A stretch of DNA of 5,695 nucleotides from Anaerolineae bacterium (GTDB lineage: Bacteria; Chloroflexota; Anaerolineae; Aggregatilineales; UBA2796): positions 1 to 5,695 of the forward strand of contig JADZBY010000553.1 of NCBI GenBank assembly GCA_020851855.1, given 5' to 3'. Position 1 is the stretch's first letter, and each line of letters begins with the position of its first letter. The translations under genes were made by a program, and so were the position numbers. This document shows, one piece after another, positions 1-5,695 of the stretch. Below the pieces are notes generated by a model. The model was not told the origin of the DNA. It saw only the letters and a program-made list of their open reading frames with translations, and did not search any database.

Positions 1-691
1 CTTCGATCAGCGCGGCGGCGTCTTCTTCCTGGGAAGTGCCGATCTCGCCGTACATCACGACCAGCCGTGTCTCATCATCGCCCTCGAAGCGGCGTAACAC
101 GTCTGCTTCGGTCATGCCCACCACGGCATCGCCGCCGACGTGCACGACGGTCGAGACTCCGATGCCTTCGCGCGCCAGATAATAGGCCGTGCTCGTCGAA
201 ATGCCGCCGCTGCGACTGACGACGCCCACCGGCCCGGAGCGCGCCCATTCGCGCAGACTGCTCGCCTGCCCGCCCATCATGCCCAGCACACCGCGTTCCG
301 GGCTGAGCAGGCCGAGCGTGTTTGGCCCGACAAATGCCGCCTTGTGCGCTTTTGCTGCGGCGGCGATGTCGAGCGCGTCATAGAGCGGCACGCGGTCTGG
401 CACGATGACCAGCAGCCCAATGCCCGCCTCGAACGCCTCAAGCGCCGCATCGCGCACCAGCGGCGCCGGGACGAACACGACGCTGATGTCGAGCGGCCCG
501 GCCTTGTCCGCCGCCTCTCGCACCGTGTCGTAAACGGGCACGCCCTCGACCACCGAGCCGCCGCGCCCCGGCGTGACGCCTGCGACCACACACGTCCCGT
601 AATCGCGCATCAGCCGGGTGCGGGCCAGCCCTTCGCGCCCGGTGATGCCTTGCACCAGCACCCGTTTCGCCGCGTCGATCAGGATGGCCAT
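1..691 (-). CDS. SucD-like NDP-forming acyl-CoA ligase alpha subunit (partial, C-terminus beyond the window)
   Basis: This is the N-terminal 230 residues of an alpha subunit of the succinyl-CoA synthetase family, the subunit that binds CoA and carries the phosphohistidine. It starts MAILIDAAKRVLVQGITGREG, close to the SucD N-terminus. Family motifs seen are GITGREG (residues 15-21, CoA-binding Rossmann fold), GVTPGRGG (38-45), VPAP (74-77), GPN (122-124), SRSG (159-162) and GEIG (215-218). The ATG at 691 lies 4 nt after the stop of the beta-subunit gene, and AAGGGG (701-706) precedes it by 9 nt. The gene leaves the window at base 1 before the GHAG-type active-site histidine expected near residue 245, so catalytic competence cannot be judged. 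The usual GPNCPG loop reads GPNTLG (122-127), which suggests a substrate other than succinate. Family assignment is firm; substrate is unknown. Malyl-CoA or another carboxylate-CoA ligase is possible. Confidence 0.9.
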   Translation of the reverse strand, partial: MAILIDAAKRVLVQGITGREGLARTRLMRDYGTCVVAGVTPGRGGSVVEGVPVYDTVREAADKAGPLDISVVFVPAPLVRDAALEAFEAGIGLLVIVPDRVPLYDALDIAAAAKAHKAAFVGPNTLGLLSPERGVLGMMGGQASSLREWARSGPVGVVSRSGGISTSTAYYLAREGIGVSTVVHVGGDAVVGMTEADVLRRFEGDDETRLVVMYGEIGTSQEEDAAALIE

Positions 692-695
692 GCCC

Positions 696-2279
696 TCACG
701 CCCCTTTCGTTTCATGCGCGGCGCTGCGGACGGTCGAGACGCTCTCCAGGCCGGGAATCGGCAGCCGGATACGCCCGCCGCGGTTGCCCAGGAAATAACA
801 CTCGATCTCGCAGGCCAGGCACTCGGTGCAGCCGCCGCTCCTGGCCTGCTCCTTGCTGATGTTCAGGACAGGCACGCCGCCTTCCAGGCTGAGGATTTTC
901 GGGTCACACGTCTCGATGCAGATTTTGCTCTCGCAGGCGCGGCAGCGCGCATGGTCATAGGTAATCTCGCCGCCGGTGATCGTTTCGAAGCGGTACGGCT
1001 CAGCGGGCGTTTCGTCCACCAGCAGCGGGCGGGGCGCGGATGGCGCTGCGCCGGCGGGCGGCGCGGCGTCTATGAGGTCCCTGAGCCGGGCCGCGCACGC
1101 ATCGGTCGGTGTGTCGCGCCCGTATCCCTCAACCGGCGCAGGCAGGGCCGCCGCCGCACGCTTCAGGATGGCGATGGCTTGCTCCTCGCGATTGCCGCCC
1201 AGCCGGATCACCGCCGGGATGGCCAGCCGAAGCTCCAGGAAGGCTTTTGACAGCCCGCGCGCCGTGTGGTACTGCTCCTGGCTGGCGTAGCCGCTGCCGC
1301 TCAGGAAATACCCCACCAGCCCCGGCTGGCTCAAGATCAGGCGCGCGGCGCGGTAGACTTTGCTGGCGGGTGGGTTGCCGCTGGTGTCCACAAAATCGAC
1401 CGGGCGCAGGCCGTGCGCCAGCAGGGCATCCATGCTGATCATCGCGCCGCCGCCGCCATTGCCGTGAAATCCGACGGCGCGCTCGCCCGGTCCTGGCTCG
1501 GCGTCAAGCTCCACAAAATAGAACGTGCCGCGATAATCGCCCTTTTCGATCTCCCAGGCGATGCGCTCCAGGGCAGTCGGCGGGCGATCAAACTCGCGAG
1601 CGATGGCGATGCCCAGCTCCGGGTGGCGGAACACGGCGTTGTCGTCGATGGTGAAACGCGCGTCCAGGGCGATCAGGCGGTCGTCTCCGACCAGCGCAAG
1701 CGGATTGATCTCGGCGGTGCGCGCCTCGACGCTCCGCGCCAGTCCGTAGAAGTTGAGGATCACACTACTGAGCGCCATCATGAGCTTGCCGCCCAGCCCG
1801 GCGCGGCGGCACAAGTCGCGCGCTTCGAAGTCGCGCAGCCCGTTGCGCACATCGACTTCCTGCCGGGCAATGCGCGATGGATCGGCGCGGGCCATGTCCT
1901 CGATGCCCGTGCCGCCGGCGGCGCTCAAGATGAGCACGGGCGCGCGGGCGCGGTCATCCACGATCAGGCCCAGGTAAAACTCGCGGGCGATGGCCAGGCG
2001 CTCTTCGACCATGACCCGCTCCACGGCATACGCGCCCGCGCGTGCGCCGAGCATGCCACGCGCCGCCTCAGCCGCCGCATCGGGCGTGTCTGCGAAGCGG
2101 ACCAGACCCTTTCCGGCGCGCCCTGTCAGCCACACCTGCGCCTTGACGACGACCGGCCCACCCAGGCCCGTTGCCATGGCGTGCGCCTCGCCGGGCGTCT
2201 CAACCGCGCCGCCGCGTGGCGTGGGGATGCCCGCCGCCCGGAGCAGCGCCTTGCTCTGATATTCGTGCAATCTGGACAT
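696..2279 (-). CDS. SucC-like ATP-grasp acyl-CoA ligase beta subunit fused to a C-terminal 2[4Fe-4S] ferredoxin-type domain
   Basis: The 527-residue product has two parts. Residues 1 to about 400 match the succinyl-CoA synthetase beta subunit: LHEYQSK (4-10), a VVVKAQV strand followed by a TGRAGKG loop (52-58, nucleotide binding), EINPL (190-194), a LDARFTIDDNAVFR segment (205-218), a glycine-rich start of the ligase domain (near 271-280) and RLGGN (359-363). An Ala/Pro-rich linker (about 404-430) leads to an eight-cysteine module: C446-x2-C449-x4-C454-x3-C458-D-P, then C484-x2-C487-x2-C490-x3-C494, as in proteins that bind two [4Fe-4S] clusters. Ordinary SucC is about 390 residues with no such tail. 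The reading frame stays open upstream to about 2747, but family homology begins at the ATG at 2279, which has GAAGGG 7 nt upstream. It pairs with the alpha subunit 4 nt downstream. The expected function is ATP- or GTP-dependent CoA thioester formation in the cytoplasm. The role of the Fe-S module (electron transfer, redox control or structure) is unknown. Confidence 0.9.
   Translation of the reverse strand: MSRLHEYQSKALLRAAGIPTPRGGAVETPGEAHAMATGLGGPVVVKAQVWLTGRAGKGLVRFADTPDAAAEAARGMLGARAGAYAVERVMVEERLAIAREFYLGLIVDDRARAPVLILSAAGGTGIEDMARADPSRIARQEVDVRNGLRDFEARDLCRRAGLGGKLMMALSSVILNFYGLARSVEARTAEINPLALVGDDRLIALDARFTIDDNAVFRHPELGIAIAREFDRPPTALERIAWEIEKGDYRGTFYFVELDAEPGPGERAVGFHGNGGGGAMISMDALLAHGLRPVDFVDTSGNPPASKVYRAARLILSQPGLVGYFLSGSGYASQEQYHTARGLSKAFLELRLAIPAVIRLGGNREEQAIAILKRAAAALPAPVEGYGRDTPTDACAARLRDLIDAAPPAGAAPSAPRPLLVDETPAEPYRFETITGGEITYDHARCRACESKICIETCDPKILSLEGGVPVLNISKEQARSGGCTECLACEIECYFLGNRGGRIRLPIPGLESVSTVRSAAHETKGA
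780..974 (-). other. Ferredoxin-type 2[4Fe-4S] domain within the ligase beta subunit
   Basis: This is the part of the beta-subunit gene that encodes residues 436-500. It holds two cysteine groups: CRACESKICIETCDP (446-460) and CTECLACEIEC (484-494). The second is the canonical CxxCxxCxxxC pattern. The first has CxxC, a four-residue gap instead of two, then CxxxCDP. The module is in frame and follows an Ala/Pro-rich linker, so it is a fused domain and not a separate gene. Confidence 0.85.
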
Positions 2280-2286
2280 GCTGAAG

Positions 2287-2292
2287 CCCTTC
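2287..2292 (-). promoter_or_regulatory. Ribosome binding site for the SucC-ferredoxin gene
   Basis: GAAGGG on the minus strand sits 7 nt before the ATG at 2279. It decides the start: the same frame stays open for another 156 codons upstream, but those codons run through the palindrome and then overlap the preceding gene in a different frame. Confidence 0.7.
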
Positions 2293-2301
2293 GCCCCGAA
2301 A

Positions 2302-2355
2302 CCCTCACCCCCGGCCCCTGCCCTTCTCCATGAGGGAGAGGGGTCGGGGGCGGGG
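2302..2355. repeat. C/G-rich imperfect palindrome between two operon genes
   Basis: The 77-nt gap between the second ARH-fold gene and the SucC-like gene is mostly an imperfect inverted repeat. The left arm, about 2302-2329, is C-rich and contains CCCCCGGCCCCT. The right arm, about 2334-2355, contains AGGGGTCGGGGG, which pairs with it apart from one mismatch. The left arm has an extra GCCCTT that would form a bulge, and a short CTCC/GGAG inner stem closes near CTCAT. No T-run follows on the minus strand, so it is not a textbook intrinsic terminator. I recall similar C/G-rich palindromes as dispersed intergenic repeats in Chloroflexota and other GC-rich genomes. It could be such an element, a weak attenuator or an mRNA-stabilising hairpin. 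No promoter was recognised in the gap. Confidence 0.65.
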
Positions 2356-2356
2356 A

Positions 2357-3403
2357 TCACCGTACCCGCGCGTACAACAACTCGACCTGTTCGGCGAGGT
2401 CCACGCCCGCCAGGAAGGGCAGACACAGGCCCCGGCACGTGCTCAGCATGATCCGCCACGCCGGGCTGATCGCGCCCACGCCCTGGTACGCCCCGCCCAA
2501 CGCCCCGACCAGCGCCGGCAGCGAATCGGACGACTTGGCGATCAGGTTGGCGTGAAGGCAGGCTTGCTGCACATCGCCCGCGCAAGCCTCGACCAGCGCC
2601 AGCGCCGCCGGGATCGTCTCCGGCGCGGCGTTGCCATACGAATACACCGTGTTCACGACGCGCGTGCTGAGCAGCAGCGCCAGCGTATCCGGCGATTCGG
2701 CCTCGGCGCGGCAGGCGCGCGCCAGTTCGTCGTTGTGGGCGATCCACGAGCCGGATGGAAAATACCGCCGCGCCGCCGCCATACCCTCTCCCAGGGACGC
2801 GCCGCCTGCCAGCGCCGCGACCGCCGCCGCCACAGCCTGCGCACCGTAAATCCCATCCTCAGCCTGCGTGATGTGCGCGTCGAGGATTGCCATCGCGGCG
2901 GCCTGTTCCGGGCTGCCCACGTTGTACAGGCCGATGGGCACGGCCCGCAGCGCCGCGCCATCCTCGTAATGGAGCGGATTGTCGTTGCCGGTGGCGGGTG
3001 GGCGAAGCCCATGCTTCAGGTTTTCGATGGCCGCGCGCTCGGAGAAGCTGCTGCGCACACGCTCCGCCGTGGGCAACACGTCTTCCAGCCACACGGCAAG
3101 GAACGTATCCGCCGTGGGGGGACCATCTGCCCGCAGGATGGCGCGCAAGGTGAGCAGCATGAACTCCGTGTCGTCGGTAGGGCTGGGTTCGAGCAACGCG
3201 GCGGGCAGGCGGTGCGTGTACGGGACCATCAGCCGTGTGATGCGCTGCCGGTCAAGGTCCGTGTTGGTCCGCCACAGGAAATCGTGGCGCTTGCGCGGGA
3301 ACTCGCCCGCCTGGAACCGGTGAAAGAGCGCCGGAAAGCTGATGGCGTCGCCATACGCCAGCCCGAACGCCGCGCCCAGGAAACGCGCCTTGATGTCTGT
3401 CAT
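2357..3403 (-). CDS. ADP-ribosylglycohydrolase-family protein, second paralogue, diverged metal site
   Basis: This 348-residue ARH/DraG-fold protein begins MTDIKARFLGAAFGLAYGDA. Family motifs are the N-terminal G-x3-G-x2-GDA (10-20), TDDTEF (76-81, metal binding) and an EDGAALRAVPIG segment (147-158) matching the family's central GNGAAMR-APLG-type motif. The C-terminal motif, normally G-x-D-x-D-T, reads AKSSDS (289-294) before LPALVGALGGAYQG, so the first metal-binding aspartate is replaced by serine while the second (D293) remains. The stretch between GDA and TDDT is about 25 residues longer than in the neighbouring paralogue. The ATG at 3403 overlaps that gene's TGA as ATGA, and GAGGAG (3412-3417) precedes it by 8 nt, so translation is probably coupled. 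Family members hydrolyse ADP-ribosyl or other ribosyl and glycosyl bonds with two Mg ions. This one may have altered metal use, a changed substrate, or a non-catalytic partner role. Confidence 0.87.
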   Translation of the reverse strand: MTDIKARFLGAAFGLAYGDAISFPALFHRFQAGEFPRKRHDFLWRTNTDLDRQRITRLMVPYTHRLPAALLEPSPTDDTEFMLLTLRAILRADGPPTADTFLAVWLEDVLPTAERVRSSFSERAAIENLKHGLRPPATGNDNPLHYEDGAALRAVPIGLYNVGSPEQAAAMAILDAHITQAEDGIYGAQAVAAAVAALAGGASLGEGMAAARRYFPSGSWIAHNDELARACRAEAESPDTLALLLSTRVVNTVYSYGNAAPETIPAALALVEACAGDVQQACLHANLIAKSSDSLPALVGALGGAYQGVGAISPAWRIMLSTCRGLCLPFLAGVDLAEQVELLYARVR

Positions 3404-4419
3404 GATGCACGCTCCTCGGCGCTCTGATCGGTTCCGGCAGCCATATCCGCCAGCCGGTCGGCGATGTCGGTGATGGGGATGCCGCCCACGAAGCCGATGC
3501 ACTTGCCGGTCGAGGCGCTCACGCGGCGCTGCCAGTCGGGCGGGATGGCCTCTGCGCCGCCATAGGCCCCGGCCAGGCTGCCCACGATGGCCCCGATCGT
3601 GTCGGCGTCGCGCCCCAGGCGCACACCGGCTGGCACAGCGCGCTCAAAGACGCCCTGGCACGCCCGGAAAACCGCAAATGCGACCGGCGCGGCTTCGGTG
3701 ACCAGATCGGCCCACGGCCACCAGGGCAGAACCAGCGCCGCCTCGATAGCTTCCAGCGCTGAGTCGAGATCGCGCCCGGACAGATCGAGCGCCAGCGCGC
3801 GGTCCAGGGCGCGGTGTGTCCAGCAATCCGCCGGAGTGGCTTGCAGTCCAGCGCGGCACATCTCGTCCGGCGTCGCGCCCTGCATGGCCACGGCGACTGC
3901 TGCCGCGACGGCTCCCGCCGCGTACAGCCCATCCCGCCCATTGGAGACGCCGCCCAGCCGTTCGGCCAGGCGAACGGCGAGCGCCGGGTCGCCCGCCGCA
4001 AGAATGCCCGCCGGGCTGATGGCCATCGCCACGCCATCGCTCCACATCTGGTGGTTGAACTGCCCGGAAGAGGGCGCGTGCAGCCCGGCCTGCAGGTTGC
4101 GCGTCGAGATCACGTCGCTGAAGCCGCCGGGCCGGTAGTAATAGCGCCCGCTCAGCAGCTTGTCGCGCCATTCCGCCTCAACCTGCTCCAGCGTGACCGA
4201 CGGCCCGTAGGTCAGCAGGATGTGCGCGTTAAAGAGCGTAAAATCGGTGTCGTCCGTGCCGACGGCGTCGTCGCTCAGGAAGCCGGTGATAACGCCATAC
4301 TTTTCGCGAATGGCGGCGGCGGACATACCCTCGCAGGCTGCGCCCATCGCATCCCCGATGGCGACGCCCAGCAGGCTGCCCCGTGCGCGCCGCCGCAGAT
4401 CGTTCCCGTCAAGAGCCAT
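3400..4419 (-). CDS. ADP-ribosylglycohydrolase-family protein, first paralogue, canonical metal motifs
   Basis: This is a 339-residue all-helical ARH/DraG-fold hydrolase, a usual length for the family. Motifs in order are GSLLGVAIGDAMG (14-26), GTDDTDF (54-60, first metal-binding group), SDGVAMAISPAG (127-138) and GRDADTIGAIVGSLAGAYGG (269-288, with D271, D273 and T274 as the second metal-binding group). All expected binuclear Mg ligand positions that I can place are present, so it is likely an active cytoplasmic glycohydrolase. The ATG at 4419 is 10 nt after the permease stop and is the only plausible in-frame start, because a TGA stands in frame just upstream (4440-4438). AAAGGA lies about 13 nt away, a little far for a ribosome binding site. 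Next to a sugar-type ABC importer, a metabolic role on an imported ribosyl or glycosyl compound seems more likely than protein de-ADP-ribosylation. That is inference; no nif genes are present to suggest DraG. Confidence 0.92.
   Translation of the reverse strand: MALDGNDLRRRARGSLLGVAIGDAMGAACEGMSAAAIREKYGVITGFLSDDAVGTDDTDFTLFNAHILLTYGPSVTLEQVEAEWRDKLLSGRYYYRPGGFSDVISTRNLQAGLHAPSSGQFNHQMWSDGVAMAISPAGILAAGDPALAVRLAERLGGVSNGRDGLYAAGAVAAAVAVAMQGATPDEMCRAGLQATPADCWTHRALDRALALDLSGRDLDSALEAIEAALVLPWWPWADLVTEAAPVAFAVFRACQGVFERAVPAGVRLGRDADTIGAIVGSLAGAYGGAEAIPPDWQRRVSASTGKCIGFVGGIPITDIADRLADMAAGTDQSAEERAS
3412..3417 (-). promoter_or_regulatory. Ribosome binding site inside the end of the first ARH-fold gene
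   Basis: GAGGAG on the minus strand lies 8 nt before the ATG at 3403, within the last codons of the upstream gene. It fixes the start at 3403 over an in-frame ATG at 3502, whose extra 33 residues show no family similarity. Confidence 0.75.
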
Positions 4420-4429
4420 TCGTAAGCCA

Positions 4430-5326
4430 TCATCCTTTCAAGCCGACCGAGGCAATGCCGCCGATCAGGTGGCGCTGAGCGAAGAAGTACAGGATGAGCA
4501 CCGGCGCGATGGATACCAGCGTGGCGGCCATGAACAGGTTCCATTCGACGCCGTAGCGGCCCCGGAAAAACGCCAGCCCCACTGAGATAGGGTACGAGTA
4601 GAAGTTGTTCAGGTACACCAGCGGTTGCAGGAACTCGTTCCACGTCCACAGGAAGGTGAAGACCATCAACACGGTGAGCGGCGGGCGGCACAGCGGCAGG
4701 ATAACCTTGTACAGGATCGTCCAGGTCCCCGCGCCGTCGATGCGCGCCGCCTCGTCCAGCTCACGCGGGATCGTGCGCATGTATTGAATGAGCAAAAACG
4801 TGAAAAAAGCATCGCCAAAGAAGGAAGGCAACGTCAGCGGCCAGTACGTGTCGATCATGCCCAGCCGCGAATAGAGCGAATACAGCGGGATGAGCTTGAT
4901 CTGGCCGGGAATCATCATCGTGCTCAGCATCAGCACGAAAAAGACCGGCTTGCCGGGAAAGCGCAACCGGGCGAAGCCGTAAGCGATCAGCGGCACGGAG
5001 ATCAGGTAGCCGGTGGTGTTCACGGCGATCAGGAACAGCGTATTCCCCATGAACTGGGCGAGTGGGTACTTCTGGAACGCAGCCTGAAAGTTCCCCCACA
5101 TCGGATCGAGCGGAATCCAGACCGGCGGCCAGGCGAAAATCTCCTGGCGCGACTTGAGCGCCGTGGAGAGCATCCACAGGAGCGGGATCATGAACACGAG
5201 CGCGATCACCGTCATCAGGATATAGACGGTGGTATAACCCAGGATGCGGCCCACCGTCCACTTGCGTTTATGCTTCACCGCGCGCCGCTCCGCCGACGGC
5301 GTTGTCAGGGCTACCGGTTGGGCCAC
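4430..5326 (-). CDS. Carbohydrate ABC transporter permease, MalG-type (CUT1 family)
   Basis: This is a complete 298-residue inner-membrane permease subunit. It has a basic cytoplasmic N-terminus (RRAVKHKRK, 14-22), then about six hydrophobic spans: roughly 32-54, 94-118, 127-148, 163-184, 213-235 and 266-284. The EAA loop that contacts the ATPase is present: DEAARIDGAGTWTILYKVILP (191-211), with the EAA, G and LP positions of the family. The PLLWMLSTALKSRQEIF stretch (48-64) and the C-terminal RHLIGGIASVGLKG also fit MalG-type proteins. The start is GTG at 5326, with GAAGGGA 7 nt upstream, 18 nt after the stop of the other permease gene. With that partner, and with a substrate-binding protein and ATPase expected outside the window, it would import a sugar or glycoside. 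The substrate cannot be read from the sequence. Confidence 0.95.
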   Translation of the reverse strand: MAQPVALTTPSAERRAVKHKRKWTVGRILGYTTVYILMTVIALVFMIPLLWMLSTALKSRQEIFAWPPVWIPLDPMWGNFQAAFQKYPLAQFMGNTLFLIAVNTTGYLISVPLIAYGFARLRFPGKPVFFVLMLSTMMIPGQIKLIPLYSLYSRLGMIDTYWPLTLPSFFGDAFFTFLLIQYMRTIPRELDEAARIDGAGTWTILYKVILPLCRPPLTVLMVFTFLWTWNEFLQPLVYLNNFYSYPISVGLAFFRGRYGVEWNLFMAATLVSIAPVLILYFFAQRHLIGGIASVGLKG

Positions 5327-5333
5327 AGCTGCT

Positions 5334-5340
5334 TCCCTTC
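5334..5340 (-). promoter_or_regulatory. Ribosome binding site supporting the GTG start of the MalG-type permease
   Basis: GAAGGGA on the minus strand lies 7 nt before the GTG at 5326, in the 18-nt gap between the two permease genes. It supports this non-ATG start. Confidence 0.7.
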
Positions 5341-5344
5341 TGAC

Positions 5345-5695
5345 TCAGGACTCGTAGAAGACCCAGCGTTTGGACGTGGAATTGACGAAAATGGTCGCGG
5401 CCAGGATGACGACCGTGAGCACCAGCGCCAGCGCCGACGCATAGCCCATGTTGAAGTTCTGAAAGGCTTCTTCGTAGAAGTACAGCAGGTAGAAGTACGT
5501 TTGTTTGAGCGGCCCGCCCTGCGTGATGACGAACGCCTCGGTGAAGACCTTGAACGAGTCGATCATTTCGATGATGAGCTGAAAGAGGATGGTCGGCGTC
5601 AGGAGCGGCAGCGTGACGCGCAAGAAGCGTTTCACCACGCCTGCGCCGTCGATCTCCGCCGCCTCGTAGAGCTGGCGCGGGATGTTCTGCAGGCC
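5345..5695 (-). CDS. Carbohydrate ABC transporter permease, MalF-type (CUT1 family), partial, N-terminus beyond the window
   Basis: Only the last 116 residues are in the window; the reading frame is open to base 5695. It begins inside the EAA loop: GLQNIPRQLYEAAEIDGAG, then VVKRFLRVTLPLLTPT, matching the EAA-x3-G-x9-I/V-x-LP pattern (residues 11-30 of the fragment). Two hydrophobic spans follow (about 31-50 and 85-105). Between them are TQGGP (58-62) and, leading into the second span, GYASALAL (84-91), both typical of the C-terminal part of MalF/UgpA-type permeases. It ends RWVFYES, and its TGA is 18 nt before the GTG of the MalG-type gene. The two permeases would form the heterodimeric membrane channel of one importer. 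Confidence 0.93.
   Translation of the reverse strand, partial: GLQNIPRQLYEAAEIDGAGVVKRFLRVTLPLLTPTILFQLIIEMIDSFKVFTEAFVITQGGPLKQTYFYLLYFYEEAFQNFNMGYASALALVLTVVILAATIFVNSTSKRWVFYES

Noticed and set aside
2302..2355. Intrinsic transcription terminator
   Set aside because: A strong hairpin is possible, but no run of T follows on the minus strand, so it is recorded as a palindromic repeat only.
2280..2747. N-terminal extension of the SucC-like protein to the upstream start near 2747
   Set aside because: The extra 156 codons overlap the second ARH gene in another frame and then translate the palindrome. SucC homology begins at the ATG at 2279, which has its own ribosome binding site.
1266..3427. 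Long plus-strand open frames (1266-2333, 2330-3427), with others at 140-859, 618-1250 and 3814-4425
   Set aside because: They are antisense to genes with clear family motifs, show low-complexity Arg/Ala/Gly-rich translations with no recognisable domain, and are expected from GC-rich codon bias on the opposite strand.
3404..3502. N-terminal extension of the second ARH protein to an ATG at 3502
   Set aside because: The added 33 residues are His/Arg-rich and unlike the family N-terminus. The ATG at 3403 has a good GAGGAG site and the ATGA overlap.
3400..4419. DraG, the dinitrogenase reductase-activating glycohydrolase
   Set aside because: The fold and metal motifs match the wider family, but there are no nitrogen-fixation genes or draT nearby and the neighbours are sugar-transport genes.
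4275..4691. Minus-strand frame at 4275-4691, including an ATGATG just after the permease end
   Set aside because: It is a frame-shifted reading of the permease and the ARH N-terminus with no family similarity. The ARH motifs are in the frame of the ATG at 4419.
1..5695. tRNA or rRNA genes, CRISPR array, insertion sequence or attachment site
   Set aside because: No spaced direct repeats, transposase motifs, terminal inverted repeats or RNA-gene signatures were seen. The window is nearly fully occupied by six coding regions.

Overview
The window is GC-rich bacterial DNA, and all six genes are read on the minus strand, so transcription runs from high to low coordinates. Gene spacing is tight, with gaps of 18, 10, -4, 77 and 4 nt in transcription order. 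Together this looks like one operon or two closely coupled ones, cut at both window edges. The organism cannot be named from this sequence. A Chloroflexota-like (Anaerolineae-type) bacterium is a reasonable guess. The guess rests on the GC-rich codon use, the CUT1 sugar-transporter permeases beside ADP-ribosylglycohydrolase-family genes, and a C/G-rich imperfect palindrome of a type I recall from such genomes. This is inference, not proof.

Layout in transcription order: (1) 5695-5345, the C-terminal part of a MalF-type ABC permease; (2) 5326-4430, a complete MalG-type ABC permease with a GTG start; (3) 4419-3400, an ADP-ribosylglycohydrolase (ARH/DraG-fold) protein with the family's metal motifs intact; (4) 3403-2357, a second, diverged ARH-fold protein whose start overlaps the stop of gene 3 (ATGA) and whose C-terminal metal motif lacks one conserved aspartate; (5) a 77-nt gap with a C/G-rich imperfect palindrome; (6) 2279-696, a SucC-like ATP-grasp acyl-CoA ligase beta subunit fused to a C-terminal eight-cysteine 2[4Fe-4S] ferredoxin-type domain; (7) 691-1, the N-terminal 230 residues of a SucD-like alpha subunit, cut by the window edge before its expected phosphohistidine.

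A working model, which is inference, is a catabolic module. An ABC importer brings in a glycosylated or ribosylated compound. The paired ARH-fold proteins cleave an N- or O-glycosidic bond. A carboxylic acid released from it or derived from it is then joined to CoA by an NDP-forming ligase. The ligase carries an iron-sulfur module and has changed active-site loops, so its substrate may well not be succinate. The most unusual items are the SucC-ferredoxin fusion, the degenerate metal site in the second ARH paralogue, and the combination of these families in one cluster.
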